The notes under the pieces are model-generated. The model searched no databases. It saw only the letters and a list, made by a program, of their open reading frames with translations, and was not told the origin of the DNA. The translations under genes and the position numbers were made by a program. Below are positions 1-8,456 of a DNA stretch of 26,578 nucleotides, one piece after another. The number at the start of each line of letters is the position of its first letter. Position 1 is the first letter of the stretch. This stretch comes from Bradyrhizobium sp. GTDB lineage: Bacteria > Pseudomonadota > Alphaproteobacteria > Rhizobiales > Xanthobacteraceae. The DNA is taken from contig JAQGKC010000115.1 of assembly GCA_028290305.1 (NCBI GenBank), positions 1 to 26,578 of the forward strand. The letters are read 5' to 3'.

Positions 1-150
1 GCTTTCGGCCAATTGCGCGCGCAAACTTTGGTCTAGAACGCGCAACGCTCCAGGCCACAGCGCTAACACATGTGTCGGGACTTCCGAACGATTGTTGCCG
101 TTAGCGTAAATGTCCCAAGGCAGCACGGCTGCGCCACGGCCCGCTGGCAT
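1..150 (-). CDS. Possible 5' part of an unrecognised gene, cut by the left edge
   Basis: Reading the minus strand from an ATG at 150, 50 codons stay open to the window edge, beginning MPAGRGAAVLPWDIYANG. About 60 percent of third codon positions are G or C, which is weakly gene-like. There is no obvious Shine-Dalgarno sequence and I recognise no family, so this could be chance. If real, the gene continues leftwards outside the window and is co-directional with the acyltransferase at 460-1617. Confidence 0.25.
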   Translation of the reverse strand, partial: MPAGRGAAVLPWDIYANGNNRSEVPTHVLALWPGALRVLDQSLRAQLAES

Positions 151-459
151 CGCCGGTGCATGTAAAAATGCTACCGCACTATACCGCGGTTAACCTTACT
201 ACGGAGTAGCCTACTGAAGCAAGCCTCCGGTTGTTCCGGCCTCGTCTCGCGCGCTGTAGGTGCACTGGAAGTGAGGTTCCGGACTGAGTTTGACCTTTGC
301 CATGAAGCAGGGTTCCACGACGCTGGATTTCCCCGAAACCATCCACGAAACAACCCGCGTGACCTCGCGCCACCGCCGAGAGCTGCGATCTTGCCAGCCG
401 GTCAGATGTCCTAAATATCGCTTATAAATATTGGCTATAGGGCCATCGTAGTCAGCAGC
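151..459. other. Intergenic stretch, nothing recognised
   Basis: This stretch lies between the possible edge gene and the stop of the acyltransferase. The short open frames here (for example minus strand 171-353) are Arg/Ser rich, have no ribosome binding site and look like chance. No hairpin followed by a T run was found. Confidence 0.5.
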
Positions 460-1617
460 TTACGCCACCGCGCCATCCCGCGCCCGCAGCAATACGCGAT
501 TGCTGATTCGGTGACCAATTCGAATGAACGGCCGTTCAAACGTCGCGTAAGAGACTCGCGCCAACGCCACGGTACAACACCACGCCAGACCGAACATCAC
601 AATCCTGATGAAAACCGGCTCGTCGCCGACTGGAACCCCGGCGATATATGCGATTGTCATCAAGGCGATGGGATGAAGCAGGTAGCCCCCATAGGAAGCT
701 TGGCCCACGGAAACGAGCACCGGCGCTTCGAGAAATCTGAAAACTTTCCATCCCGCAATTGCGCCGGCAATTATCGCAACCGCACAAAAATCGACCGCGA
801 CGTAGACGAAGATTTCTCTCTTTTGACCATATAGGATACCGGAAACGATATTGCGGATGATGTCGATGCCATGCGCGCCGACTGAAATGTTTATGCCGAT
901 ATATGTCACGATGTAGGCGAGCGAAACGAAGACCGCCAACCACCCTAACCTTCCGGCGATTTGAGGCGCCTTGCGGATGTGCCCTTCAAAATGCGCAAGC
1001 AAAGAGCCAAGAGCGAATGCATCGAACTGGCCAAACGAAGAAGCATACACGCCGAACGCGGTGCGTTCGGAATCCCCGGAGAATGTCGCCGATAAATATT
1101 GGGCCAACAAAACGCGAAAGACCGGTCCCAAGGCAACGATTGCAGCCATGCCTACTATGGCGCGCTCGCGTCGAAGACCCAGCATAAGAAGCGGAAAGAG
1201 GACATAAAACTGCTCTTCGACGCTTATCGTCCAAAGATGGCCGAAAGCCGGCACCAGAGGTACAGTGCTAAAGATCATGCGCCAATTGTAGGTGAAGGTC
1301 GCCAAATACGGCAGTTCGGCAACGCGTACCGGGAGCCCCAACGCAAGAGCGGCAACCGAACACAGTGCGATATAGGCCGCATAAGGAGGAGCGATACGAA
1401 AAAGTCTTCGAATGAAGAACGAAAGATAATGATTGGCGGGCGCCGGCTTTAATGTCGCTTTTTCCTCGATGAAATTTCTTGAAATAACAAATCCGGAAAT
1501 AACGTAAAACAGCCAGACTCCGGTCCAGCCAAATGGAAGCAGACCGCTGTGCTGCGCAATGACCATCGTCATCGCAATCGCCCTAAGTGAATCGATCGAA
1601 TAGATTCTGGTGTTCAT
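460..1617 (-). CDS. Acyltransferase 3 family membrane protein (glycan O-acylation)
   Basis: This 385-residue polytopic protein belongs to the acyltransferase-3 (OafA/NodX/ExoZ-like) family, whose members move acetyl or other acyl groups onto surface sugars across the inner membrane. The N-terminal SIDSLRAIA segment is followed by the family's conserved histidine in VIAQHSG (H23), then FYVISGFVISRNF and TISVEEQFYVLFPLL (around residues 130-145), all family hallmarks. About ten hydrophobic helices and a typical length indicate an intact protein without the periplasmic SGNH domain some relatives carry. The start is ATG at 1617; no strong ribosome binding site is visible. It is transcribed away from the Gtr-like cassette and probably decorates the polysaccharide made by this locus. 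The acyl donor and sugar acceptor cannot be read from the sequence. Confidence 0.9.
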   Translation of the reverse strand: MNTRIYSIDSLRAIAMTMVIAQHSGLLPFGWTGVWLFYVISGFVISRNFIEEKATLKPAPANHYLSFFIRRLFRIAPPYAAYIALCSVAALALGLPVRVAELPYLATFTYNWRMIFSTVPLVPAFGHLWTISVEEQFYVLFPLLMLGLRRERAIVGMAAIVALGPVFRVLLAQYLSATFSGDSERTAFGVYASSFGQFDAFALGSLLAHFEGHIRKAPQIAGRLGWLAVFVSLAYIVTYIGINISVGAHGIDIIRNIVSGILYGQKREIFVYVAVDFCAVAIIAGAIAGWKVFRFLEAPVLVSVGQASYGGYLLHPIALMTIAYIAGVPVGDEPVFIRIVMFGLAWCCTVALARVSYATFERPFIRIGHRISNRVLLRARDGAVA

Positions 1618-1639
1618 GTTCGCAAGGCACCGATAGGAT

Positions 1640-2011
1640 TCATGTGGTCTTCAATCGGAAGAGAAGCCTTCGCGGGCTCTGTTGGAGATCGGCTAGCTGA
1701 TCTGAAGAACGTTCCATATAACCTGATCGATCCGCCGGTCTTTTCCAAGACAAGATTGACCCGAACAAATGTGCGCTACCACGACGGCAGCCGGCATCAA
1801 AACCAGGCTGCCGCCACATCACAACTACACTCGGCGCATCGTCTTTTGCTAGGATCATTGAATACATGGTTTTCGGGATTCGCCGTATTAAGGTGAATCC
1901 CGCATTCGTAAGCCGCGCAATCGGATTCTCCATGATAAAGCGCAGCTGCCCTGATACAATACGCGATGCATCGTTTACAGCTGAAATACGGATATTGTCG
2001 CGGTCGTATAT
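1640..2011 (-). pseudogene. Coding-looking remnant, possibly a methyltransferase tail
   Basis: A minus-strand frame is open from a TAA just upstream of 2011 to a TGA at 1640. The first half reads like real protein (segments YDRDNIRISAVND, SGQLRFIMENP, NAGFTLIRRIPKTMYSMILA), while the last ~60 residues become Arg/Ser/Cys rich like an out-of-frame read. An ATG at 1933 would give 97 residues. A pattern of 'aGF.lirripkTmYsmilA' resembles the last strand of some class I SAM-dependent methyltransferases, but this is only an impression. The best reading is a fragment of a decayed gene with its 5' part lost and a frameshift near position 1810. Confidence 0.35.
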
Positions 2012-2058
2012 TTAATTAGATTGTCGACCGGCAAAATGCCTTGAAAACGGGTCTATCT

Positions 2059-3399
2059 ATGACTGCAAGCGTGCGGCTTTCAATTTCTAGCCTATTTAAG
2101 GCGGGCGTTCTTGTCATCGCGGCCAATATGATTTTCTTCCTGCTGGTATTTTTCGTCGACGCGTCGCTTGATCATCACGTGATCTTCGACAGGTTGGCGG
2201 ACGCCGCCACTCACGGCGACATCAATGATCAGGATAACCCTCCGGATTTAGCGACATACTCGGATCGATTTACCGATTGCGTGGCCATGAGCCTGAACAT
2301 GCACGACGGAGCAGATCGAACGGCGTTGCAGTTGCTGAGAGACAGCGAAGTTACTTTGGTCGACGGCCTCGGCGCATGCGCCGGCCTGATGGCCACGCTC
2401 AAGAAGCCGGAGAGCATCGGCGCAATGCATTATGGCAGATATTGGCACGGCTACCAGATCCTTTCGAAGCCGTTCTTACGCTTCGGTGATATCCGGAATC
2501 TGCGATATATCCTGGCTTGTCTCGTCATCGGCGCGGTTTTTGTCTACTCGACGACGATCGCCTCGGGATTTACCGGAGCAGCCGACAGCCCGCTCTACGG
2601 TCTTTGGTTTGCCTTCGGTTATGTCATGCTTACGGACGCTGCAGATCTGGCGAATGTCTTCACTCATTCGCTGTCTCTGCTGATGATATTCGCGTTGCCG
2701 ACAGCGGCCTTTTGGGCGATGAAGGGGCGCGTCAAATGGTCCCTGCTGCTGATTGCCGTGGCCGTCGGCTGCGTTAACTCGTTTTTCGATCTTCTGTTTA
2801 ACCCACCGCTTGGATTGTCTACGCTCGTGGTGGCCGTTGCCGCGGCGTCATCCAGCGAGAGTCCGTCGGTGCCTGACATCATACGGATGATTGCGGTGGC
2901 GGCCTTTGGCTGGGCTATCGGCTTTTTCGGCACCTACCTTTGCCGCTTCGCAATAGACGTGCTGCTCTCGGAAGCTCCTGTTGCGACCTTACGGCAAATC
3001 ATCTCCTCCGGTTTATTTCGAATTTCGGGAATGGAAGATAAGGTCAAACCGGTTGTCTTCTGGGCGACAATCAAGAACTTCGGCTTTCCTATGCTGAAGC
3101 CTTCATTTGCCGTTTTTGCAATCATCACTGGCGCCTTCGCGATCGTTCTGCGAACGAAGGGGTATCGGTTCACACCGCGGCCTATCTTTTCAGCATTGCT
3201 GGTGCCGCCCTTAATCTCGGTTTTATGGTTCGAGATTTTCAGAAATCACAGCCAGCACCACCACTGGTTTACCTATCGATCGGCCTCCTTCTCCCTTGTC
3301 TGCATGGCAGCCGCAATCATATTCTGCCTTTCGAAAGGAAATCCGCGAGCTGAGGATTCCGACCAGGGAAGAGCTTTGCTCGCGCAACGGGGAACCTGA
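2059..3399 (+). CDS. Polytopic membrane protein, candidate GT-C-type (Gtr-type) glycosyltransferase
   Basis: The protein is 446 residues from ATG 2059; an in-frame TTG at 2041 would add six residues. A first helix (about residues 13-31) is followed by a long hydrophilic loop of roughly 120 residues, then 8-9 hydrophobic helices, and a charged C-terminus. The loop ends in MHYGRYWHGYQIL and PFLRFGDIRNLRY; this RYWHGY/PLL/R pattern resembles uncharacterised membrane proteins of polysaccharide loci. Its stop codon directly abuts the ATG of the next gene, a GT2 with C-terminal helices, which is followed by a GtrA protein. This order suggests the variable third member of a Gtr system, which transfers a sugar from a polyprenyl carrier to a glycan in the periplasm. 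The role is inferred from context and topology; no catalytic residue can be assigned. Confidence 0.65.
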   Translation: MTASVRLSISSLFKAGVLVIAANMIFFLLVFFVDASLDHHVIFDRLADAATHGDINDQDNPPDLATYSDRFTDCVAMSLNMHDGADRTALQLLRDSEVTLVDGLGACAGLMATLKKPESIGAMHYGRYWHGYQILSKPFLRFGDIRNLRYILACLVIGAVFVYSTTIASGFTGAADSPLYGLWFAFGYVMLTDAADLANVFTHSLSLLMIFALPTAAFWAMKGRVKWSLLLIAVAVGCVNSFFDLLFNPPLGLSTLVVAVAAASSSESPSVPDIIRMIAVAAFGWAIGFFGTYLCRFAIDVLLSEAPVATLRQIISSGLFRISGMEDKVKPVVFWATIKNFGFPMLKPSFAVFAIITGAFAIVLRTKGYRFTPRPIFSALLVPPLISVLWFEIFRNHSQHHHWFTYRSASFSLVCMAAAIIFCLSKGNPRAEDSDQGRALLAQRGT

Positions 3400-4374
3400 A
3401 TGACTGATTTGGCCTTTTCTGTCGGAAACCCCACCACCAGGACCGCGCAAGGTGCTATACCGACTGTCGCGGTTTTGGTTCCTTGCCATAACGAGGAGAT
3501 CACGATCGGAAAAGTGGTGGCGGATTTCCGGGCAGCCCTGCCGTCTGCGACTGTATACGTCTATGACAACAATTCTGTCGACGACACGATCGGCGTGGCT
3601 CAGACGGCCGGCGCGGTCGTCCGCAAGGAAACGCGACAAGGCAAGGGCAACGTGGTCCGGCGCATGTTTGCCGATATCGAAGCCGACGTTTATGTCCTCG
3701 TCGATGGAGACGACACCTACGACGCAGCCGCCTCCGCTGCGCTGGTGAATCGGCTTGTCGAGGAGCGACTCGACTTTATCAATGCCATGCGGATATCGAC
3801 CGCCAAGGATGCCTACCGTGCCGGTCACCGCTTCGGCAACTGGTTGTTGACGGGGCTGGTACGGCAAATCTTTGGTCGACAGTTCGACGACATGTTGTCG
3901 GGTTACAAGTTTCTGTCGCGGCGCTTCGTCAAATCCTTTCCGGCCATGTCCAGCGGATTTGAGATAGAAACCGAACTCGCTGTTCACGCACTCGAACTGC
4001 GGATGCCGAGTACCGAGGTCGCCACCGTCTACAAGGAACGGCCGCCGGGCTCGGTCAGCAAATTACGGACATACAGCGACGGCGCGCGAATCATGACGTT
4101 GATCGCGCGGCTTGTCAAAGACGAACGGCCGCTACATTTCTTTGGTTTTTCAGGTCTCCTGCTGATCGTCGCCGCGCTCTTGCTAAGCATACCGTTGCTG
4201 ATCACGTATCTCGAAACCGGCCTCGTGCCGCGTGTTCCAACGGCCATCCTGAGCGTCGCGCTGGTCATCGTCGGTGTGCTCTGCATTTCCATAGGCCTCA
4301 TTCTCGACATGACGACCAAGACGAGGCGGGAAATGAAGCGGTTAATCTATCTTTCTCTTCCGATCTTCCAGTGA
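3400..4374 (+). CDS. GT2 glycosyltransferase with C-terminal membrane helices (GtrB/DPM1-like)
   Basis: This 324-residue protein has a cytosolic GT-A domain with VLVPCHNEEITIG (residues 25-37), YVYDNNSVDDT and the nucleotide-sugar/metal motif VDGDD (D102, D104). RQGKGNVVRRMF and the DMLSGYKFLSRRF segment are typical of the dolichyl/polyprenyl-phosphate mannose or glucose synthase branch. Two C-terminal helices lie at about residues 246-270 and 280-303, as in GtrB. It probably charges polyprenyl phosphate with a hexose at the inner face of the membrane. The ATG directly follows the previous stop codon, and its TGA overlaps the GTG of the GtrA gene, so the three genes are very likely translated as one unit. 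The sugar (glucose, mannose or other) cannot be predicted. Confidence 0.88.
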   Translation: MTDLAFSVGNPTTRTAQGAIPTVAVLVPCHNEEITIGKVVADFRAALPSATVYVYDNNSVDDTIGVAQTAGAVVRKETRQGKGNVVRRMFADIEADVYVLVDGDDTYDAAASAALVNRLVEERLDFINAMRISTAKDAYRAGHRFGNWLLTGLVRQIFGRQFDDMLSGYKFLSRRFVKSFPAMSSGFEIETELAVHALELRMPSTEVATVYKERPPGSVSKLRTYSDGARIMTLIARLVKDERPLHFFGFSGLLLIVAALLLSIPLLITYLETGLVPRVPTAILSVALVIVGVLCISIGLILDMTTKTRREMKRLIYLSLPIFQ

Positions 4375-4784
4375 CGAAGCCACCCACAAATCAACTGTTA
4401 CAAGAGTCGATCCACGTCTTGCGTTTCGGAGTGACCGGCCTTGCCGGCTTTCTCGTCGACGCAGGAGTCCTCGCATTGATGGTCCACTGGATTGGTGCCG
4501 ACCCCTTCACTGGACGGACAGTCTCGGCTCCCATTGCTATCCTGTTTACATTTGTGTGCAATCGGTATTGGTCTTTTGCGACCCTCAACAAGCCATCGAT
4601 CGGCAGCTCCTTTGCGTCCTATGTCTCGACGCAGGGCGCAGGCTTTCTCTGTAACTTCGCAGTCTACTCGCTTGTCCTGTTGTCGGTGTCGAGTCCGATC
4701 GTCGCCCTGGCCATTGCCTCGGCGGCGGCGATGTTTGTCAATTATCTGGGTGCTAGGTTCCTGGCCTTCAGAGGCGCAGATTGA
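4371..4784 (+). CDS. GtrA family membrane protein (polyprenyl-P-sugar flippase)
   Basis: This 137-residue protein has four hydrophobic helices and the GtrA hallmarks: an N-terminal LRFGVTGLAGFLVDAG segment, FVCNRYWSFA in the middle, and FVNYLGARFLAFRG at the end. GtrA proteins are thought to flip polyprenyl-phosphate-linked hexose to the periplasmic face. The GTG start overlaps the preceding stop codon (GTGA), which fixes the start and indicates translational coupling with the GT2. Together with the two upstream genes it forms a complete set: synthase, flippase and candidate periplasmic transferase. The length is normal and nothing is missing. Confidence 0.9.
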   Translation: MTKPPTNQLLQESIHVLRFGVTGLAGFLVDAGVLALMVHWIGADPFTGRTVSAPIAILFTFVCNRYWSFATLNKPSIGSSFASYVSTQGAGFLCNFAVYSLVLLSVSSPIVALAIASAAAMFVNYLGARFLAFRGAD

Positions 4785-5099
4785 GCGGCTTGGCCCTCAC
4801 GGGCATAGCCTCGCGCTCCTTTTCCTTTCGACAGTTTGATCGTGTTCATTTACCGCGAGGCCGATAACCGATGTTGCGTCATCGATCGTCGTCTTTCGGT
4901 CGGCGTATAGAGGTGCATATGTCCATCGGACTGCAGCCAAAAAGCATTAATATTGCGGACGGAAGGGGAAGCCAGTATCCTTCCCGCGCAACACGCTGCG
5001 ACATGACGTTCACGCCTGGGAACCGCTTTTCCGCGGCCCTCCGGCCGGAGTTGACGAGAACCATTGGACCGCAGGCGTAACCGGAACTGATCCCAACCA
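4785..5099 (+). other. Intergenic stretch before the polymerase gene
   Basis: An open frame at 4871-5080 (69 residues) is Arg/Ser rich, lacks a ribosome binding site and has no recognisable motif, so I do not call it. An inverted GGAAGG/CCTTCC pair lies around 4961-4985. No convincing terminator or promoter was found. Confidence 0.4.
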
Positions 5100-6545
5100 A
5101 TGACCTATCCCGCCGTCATCTTCTGGATCCTTTTCCCGCTTGGCGCAGTGGCAAGTCAACGAACCTTGCTCATTCTGCTATTCGCCTCATTTACGTTCGG
5201 ATCGTTTGCGGTTCTCCCGCCTGAACTTACAGGGGACCGGTCGTTTACTCCGAAAACGATGTTCGCCATGCTGCTCGTCGTGAGGTTTATCGTCCCTACG
5301 CTTTTGGTCGCTCCCCAGAGACTAGTTGAACTCGCGCGCTTGAAGAACTTGGGTTTCCTGCTGGCTTTCCTCGCGATCGGTGTTGTCACCACGATCTTTA
5401 TGCCCAGCCTTTTCGACGGAGCAATCGATGTCATTCCGCTGCGGGGGGTTCTTCGATTTGCATCTGCTGAACCGCTGACGCCGACCGGAACAAATATTAC
5501 GCAGTGCATCTATTTGAGCATTTCCGTGATGGTTGTTTTTGCCGCAGCACTCATGGCGAGAACGCCGCAATTCGCCAGCCAGCTTTTGTCCGCGGTGCTG
5601 GTCGGCGGCGTAGTCCTGTTCGGGTCCGGAATTGCCGACATGGCTGCGACGGCGCTAGGGCAATCCGCAGTGTTGGAGCCCTTCAGAAATGCCAGCTACG
5701 CAATCGGAGTAAACGTCGAAATCGCAGGGGTGAGACGCGTGATAGGGCTAATGAACGAGCCCTCGACCTTTGGATCAACTTGTGTCGCTCTTTGCGCCGC
5801 GCTCGTGTTTCTCAGACCGTTATATCCAGCAGGCTTACCTCGGACGGCGGCAACCGCAACCGCCGTATCATTGGTTATCATGGCCTTGCTGTCGACATCG
5901 TCGTCGGCTTACGTAGGCCTTGCGATCTTTGGCGCGGTGAACGTTCTAAATGTCGCTCGTCGGATGACCATCGCATCGCCTATCGCCCGCTCAGGTCTTG
6001 TTCCGGAATTGGTTGCGGTGTTCATTTCGGTCATCGTCATTCTGGCTGCATTGATCGTTCAACCCGAATTATTCGATCCTTTTTTCAGGATGGTCGACGA
6101 GATTATTTTCAACAAGGCGAACTCCGATTCGTACTTGGAGCGAACATTCTGGAATCAGGTCGGCTGGAACGCCTTCTGGTCGACTTACGGATTAGGTGTC
6201 GGGGTAGGCAGCACCCGCGCGTCGAATTACTTCGTCGCTGTCCTCAGCAACACCGGGTTCCTGGCCTCCAGTTGCTTCTTCATTTTCCTGATCCAAACTT
6301 TTTTGAGGCGATCATTCGTGTCCGTACAATCAAGCGAGTTTGTTACGGCGTTAAAGTTCGCGATTGTCCCGTCTCTTGGATTGGCGGCTCTTGGTTCGGC
6401 AACGCCTGATTTCGATGCGTGGCTGGGATTGGTTTTTGGCGCAATCGCCGGGCTATCGCTACAGAGTAGGAACGCTGCCCAGGCAGCTCATTTTTCCAGC
6501 GTTGAACCGTATTCACCTGAAATAGATCTACGCGGCGTTCACTGA
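5100..6545 (+). CDS. Wzy-like polysaccharide polymerase / O-antigen ligase-like membrane protein
   Basis: This 481-residue protein has about 11 hydrophobic helices. It carries a long loop with VEIAGVRRVIGLMNEPSTFGST (about residues 208-229) and a second loop near FWNQVGWNAFWSTYGLGVGVGSTRASNYF (about residues 350-378). An Arg-rich 'R.G...EPs.fg' loop and a 'G.G.GS.R.sn.' loop are seen in O-antigen ligase-like and exopolysaccharide polymerase (ExoQ/Wzy) proteins, which join repeat units on the periplasmic side using undecaprenyl-PP donors. Together with the Wzx-like protein at 12968 and the Wzc/GumC-like kinase at 22946 it completes a Wzx/Wzy pathway. Sequence alone does not separate polymerase from ligase; the context favours polymerase. 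It converges on the hydrolase gene with 24 bp between stops. Confidence 0.8.
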   Translation: MTYPAVIFWILFPLGAVASQRTLLILLFASFTFGSFAVLPPELTGDRSFTPKTMFAMLLVVRFIVPTLLVAPQRLVELARLKNLGFLLAFLAIGVVTTIFMPSLFDGAIDVIPLRGVLRFASAEPLTPTGTNITQCIYLSISVMVVFAAALMARTPQFASQLLSAVLVGGVVLFGSGIADMAATALGQSAVLEPFRNASYAIGVNVEIAGVRRVIGLMNEPSTFGSTCVALCAALVFLRPLYPAGLPRTAATATAVSLVIMALLSTSSSAYVGLAIFGAVNVLNVARRMTIASPIARSGLVPELVAVFISVIVILAALIVQPELFDPFFRMVDEIIFNKANSDSYLERTFWNQVGWNAFWSTYGLGVGVGSTRASNYFVAVLSNTGFLASSCFFIFLIQTFLRRSFVSVQSSEFVTALKFAIVPSLGLAALGSATPDFDAWLGLVFGAIAGLSLQSRNAAQAAHFSSVEPYSPEIDLRGVH

Positions 6546-6569
6546 AGATGCAGCGGCGACGGACCAGCC

Positions 6570-8372
6570 TTATCGTGGGCTTCGCTTAACGACGACCTCT
6601 TTGATCAGAAACTCATTCGGAGAAGAAACCGCGTTCAGCGCAAAATTGAAGCCCCATTGCCCTGCGAAGTCGGCGTCATCAATTTTCCAGGTCAGTTCAT
6701 GCCAGGCATCGCTCTCCGGAATGTTGGCATAGCCGGTGCCGACGTAACCTGATTTCGATTCATAGGTGATCGCGAAGCCGGCAACTTTGCTCGGAGCAAG
6801 ACGACGAGCAAGAACTGTGATCTCTAGCGCGCTCGCTCCAGCTCTTGCAAAGCCTGGGTCGACAGAGAAATAGGCGTAGTGTCCGTCATTGTCGGTATGA
6901 GAAAAATTCAAGCGCAGTGCCGTTTCGTTTCCGACATCGGCAGCTAAAGTCGAATCCGTACGAACTTGCTTGATGCCGTCCTCGACGTTGGTCGCCCCCA
7001 GTTTCACCTTCAAGACTTGGGCCTGCGCGTAGTTGCCTCCCCATGGATAGGGCCGATCCCTGTTCTGTTCGGCATCCCGAACCGTCTGCTGCGGAAGGTC
7101 CAGGAGCAGTATCGGCGCCCTCGGCAGGGTCAGTTCCTCGCCGGACTTCAGTGTCGTTTGGTTGCCAGCCAGATCCACGACCCTAACATCGGCGGGAAAT
7201 GTGATCTTCAGATCGCCCTTTGACGGTGCCCACGCGGCGAGTACCGATCGACCGCCGGCCGCAAAAAGAAAACCGAAACCGCCCTTCCCAAGCTCAAGCC
7301 AGCCCCTGCTGATCGGCGCCGGACCGAGCGTAGCGCTGAGCGTCCTCAATGCATCGTACGACGGCCGAGGCGTAAGATTGGAACGGATGATCCCGAAATC
7401 CACCTTGTTGTCATGAGAAGGTCCCCGCGCTTCAAACCAAAAAATCTTCTGAAACCCGGAGGCTATCGACAAGAGGTAGGATTTTGCCAAGGCGATAGCC
7501 TGCCTGCGGTCGGCTTGCGGGTCTGGTGCAACAGACGAAGTTTCGCCTATTTCGGTAATCCATAGTGGCAGATCAGACGGCTGATGATTGGCAGCGAGCA
7601 TTTGTCGAAGACTTGCCGCCATCGCAAGAAAATCCGGCTCACCATCGTTCTCAAGTTGGGCCATTTTTTCGTAAGGATGGACGCAAACATAGTCGAAGAA
7701 ACCGGCCGCACCGGCCTTGATCGCTGCATCCAAAAAGTGAAGGTCGAAATTGGCCACGCTCAGGCCTATTTTCGCGGCGGGATCGATCGCCTTGGCAGCG
7801 ATCGACGCTTCGCGCACCAGTTCTGCATAGCGCTCAGGAGATCCGTTCTCAGCGAACCCGCCGTTGAATTCGTTCCAGACCTCCCAATACTGGATGTCGC
7901 CATGATACCGGTCGACCAAATGACCCACGTAGTCGCGCCAATACCCTATATCTTTAATCGGGAATTTCCCTGTCCCACCATCTGCGGACGCCCACGGCGC
8001 AAGATATCCCAGCACCCAGGTTAGACGCAGATTATTGGTTCTGGCGTTCTCAACCAGGTGATCCGCAGCCGCCCAGTTCCAGTAGCCGTGTTTCGGCTCG
8101 AGGGTGTGCCACTCTTTGAAAGCCCGTAGCCATTTGACCCCTGCTTGGTCGAGCAACGGATCGAATTGCGGATAGGCAGAGAGCCATTCCGCTCCTGTCG
8201 CCACACCCCAGGGATTGTGATCGTTCTGTGCTACCGTCTCACGCGATGCCGGGATGGTGATTGGCTTCCGCTCGGCGTCCCCCGCAAGGGCCGAAAATCC
8301 CAGCAACACCGCCGGTAATGCAAACACCAGGCGGGGACACCAACGCCGATTCAAAGCTGTCAAGCTGCGCAT
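6570..8372 (-). CDS. Exported clan-A glycoside hydrolase (GH39-like) with C-terminal beta-sandwich
   Basis: The protein has 600 residues. A signal peptide (basic start, hydrophobic residues 14-30) directs it to the periplasm or outside. The catalytic barrel spans roughly residues 45-345: WEVWNEFNGGF supplies the likely acid/base E168 and LPLWITEIGE the likely nucleophile E274, both intact; CVHPYE fits the same fold. A middle beta region (about 350-425) resembles the small domain that follows GH39 and related barrels. Residues ~450-600 look like a carbohydrate-binding beta-sandwich. An AAGGG ribosome binding site lies upstream of the ATG. Enzymes of this type in Wzx/Wzy loci usually cut or trim the polymer made by the locus. 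Substrate and exact GH family are not determinable here; GH39, GH5 or an unclassified clan-A group are possible. Confidence 0.82.
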   Translation of the reverse strand: MRSLTALNRRWCPRLVFALPAVLLGFSALAGDAERKPITIPASRETVAQNDHNPWGVATGAEWLSAYPQFDPLLDQAGVKWLRAFKEWHTLEPKHGYWNWAAADHLVENARTNNLRLTWVLGYLAPWASADGGTGKFPIKDIGYWRDYVGHLVDRYHGDIQYWEVWNEFNGGFAENGSPERYAELVREASIAAKAIDPAAKIGLSVANFDLHFLDAAIKAGAAGFFDYVCVHPYEKMAQLENDGEPDFLAMAASLRQMLAANHQPSDLPLWITEIGETSSVAPDPQADRRQAIALAKSYLLSIASGFQKIFWFEARGPSHDNKVDFGIIRSNLTPRPSYDALRTLSATLGPAPISRGWLELGKGGFGFLFAAGGRSVLAAWAPSKGDLKITFPADVRVVDLAGNQTTLKSGEELTLPRAPILLLDLPQQTVRDAEQNRDRPYPWGGNYAQAQVLKVKLGATNVEDGIKQVRTDSTLAADVGNETALRLNFSHTDNDGHYAYFSVDPGFARAGASALEITVLARRLAPSKVAGFAITYESKSGYVGTGYANIPESDAWHELTWKIDDADFAGQWGFNFALNAVSSPNEFLIKEVVVKRSPR

Positions 8373-8456
8373 CTAGATTCGCCCTTCGCAACACAAGCGA
8401 CTGCACGATCTGCGGCTGCACGCCGACGCACATGTCGAGTCGCTCCTCTTGACGAC

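Noticed and set aside
3223..3987. 254-codon minus-strand open frame opposite the GT2 gene
   Set aside because: It lies entirely antisense to a well-supported glycosyltransferase and the end of its upstream partner, and has no recognisable motif.
5504..6409. 301-codon plus-strand frame inside the polymerase gene
   Set aside because: Very rich in Arg, Cys and His, as expected from reading a membrane-protein gene in the wrong frame; the polymerase frame has clear helices and family loops.
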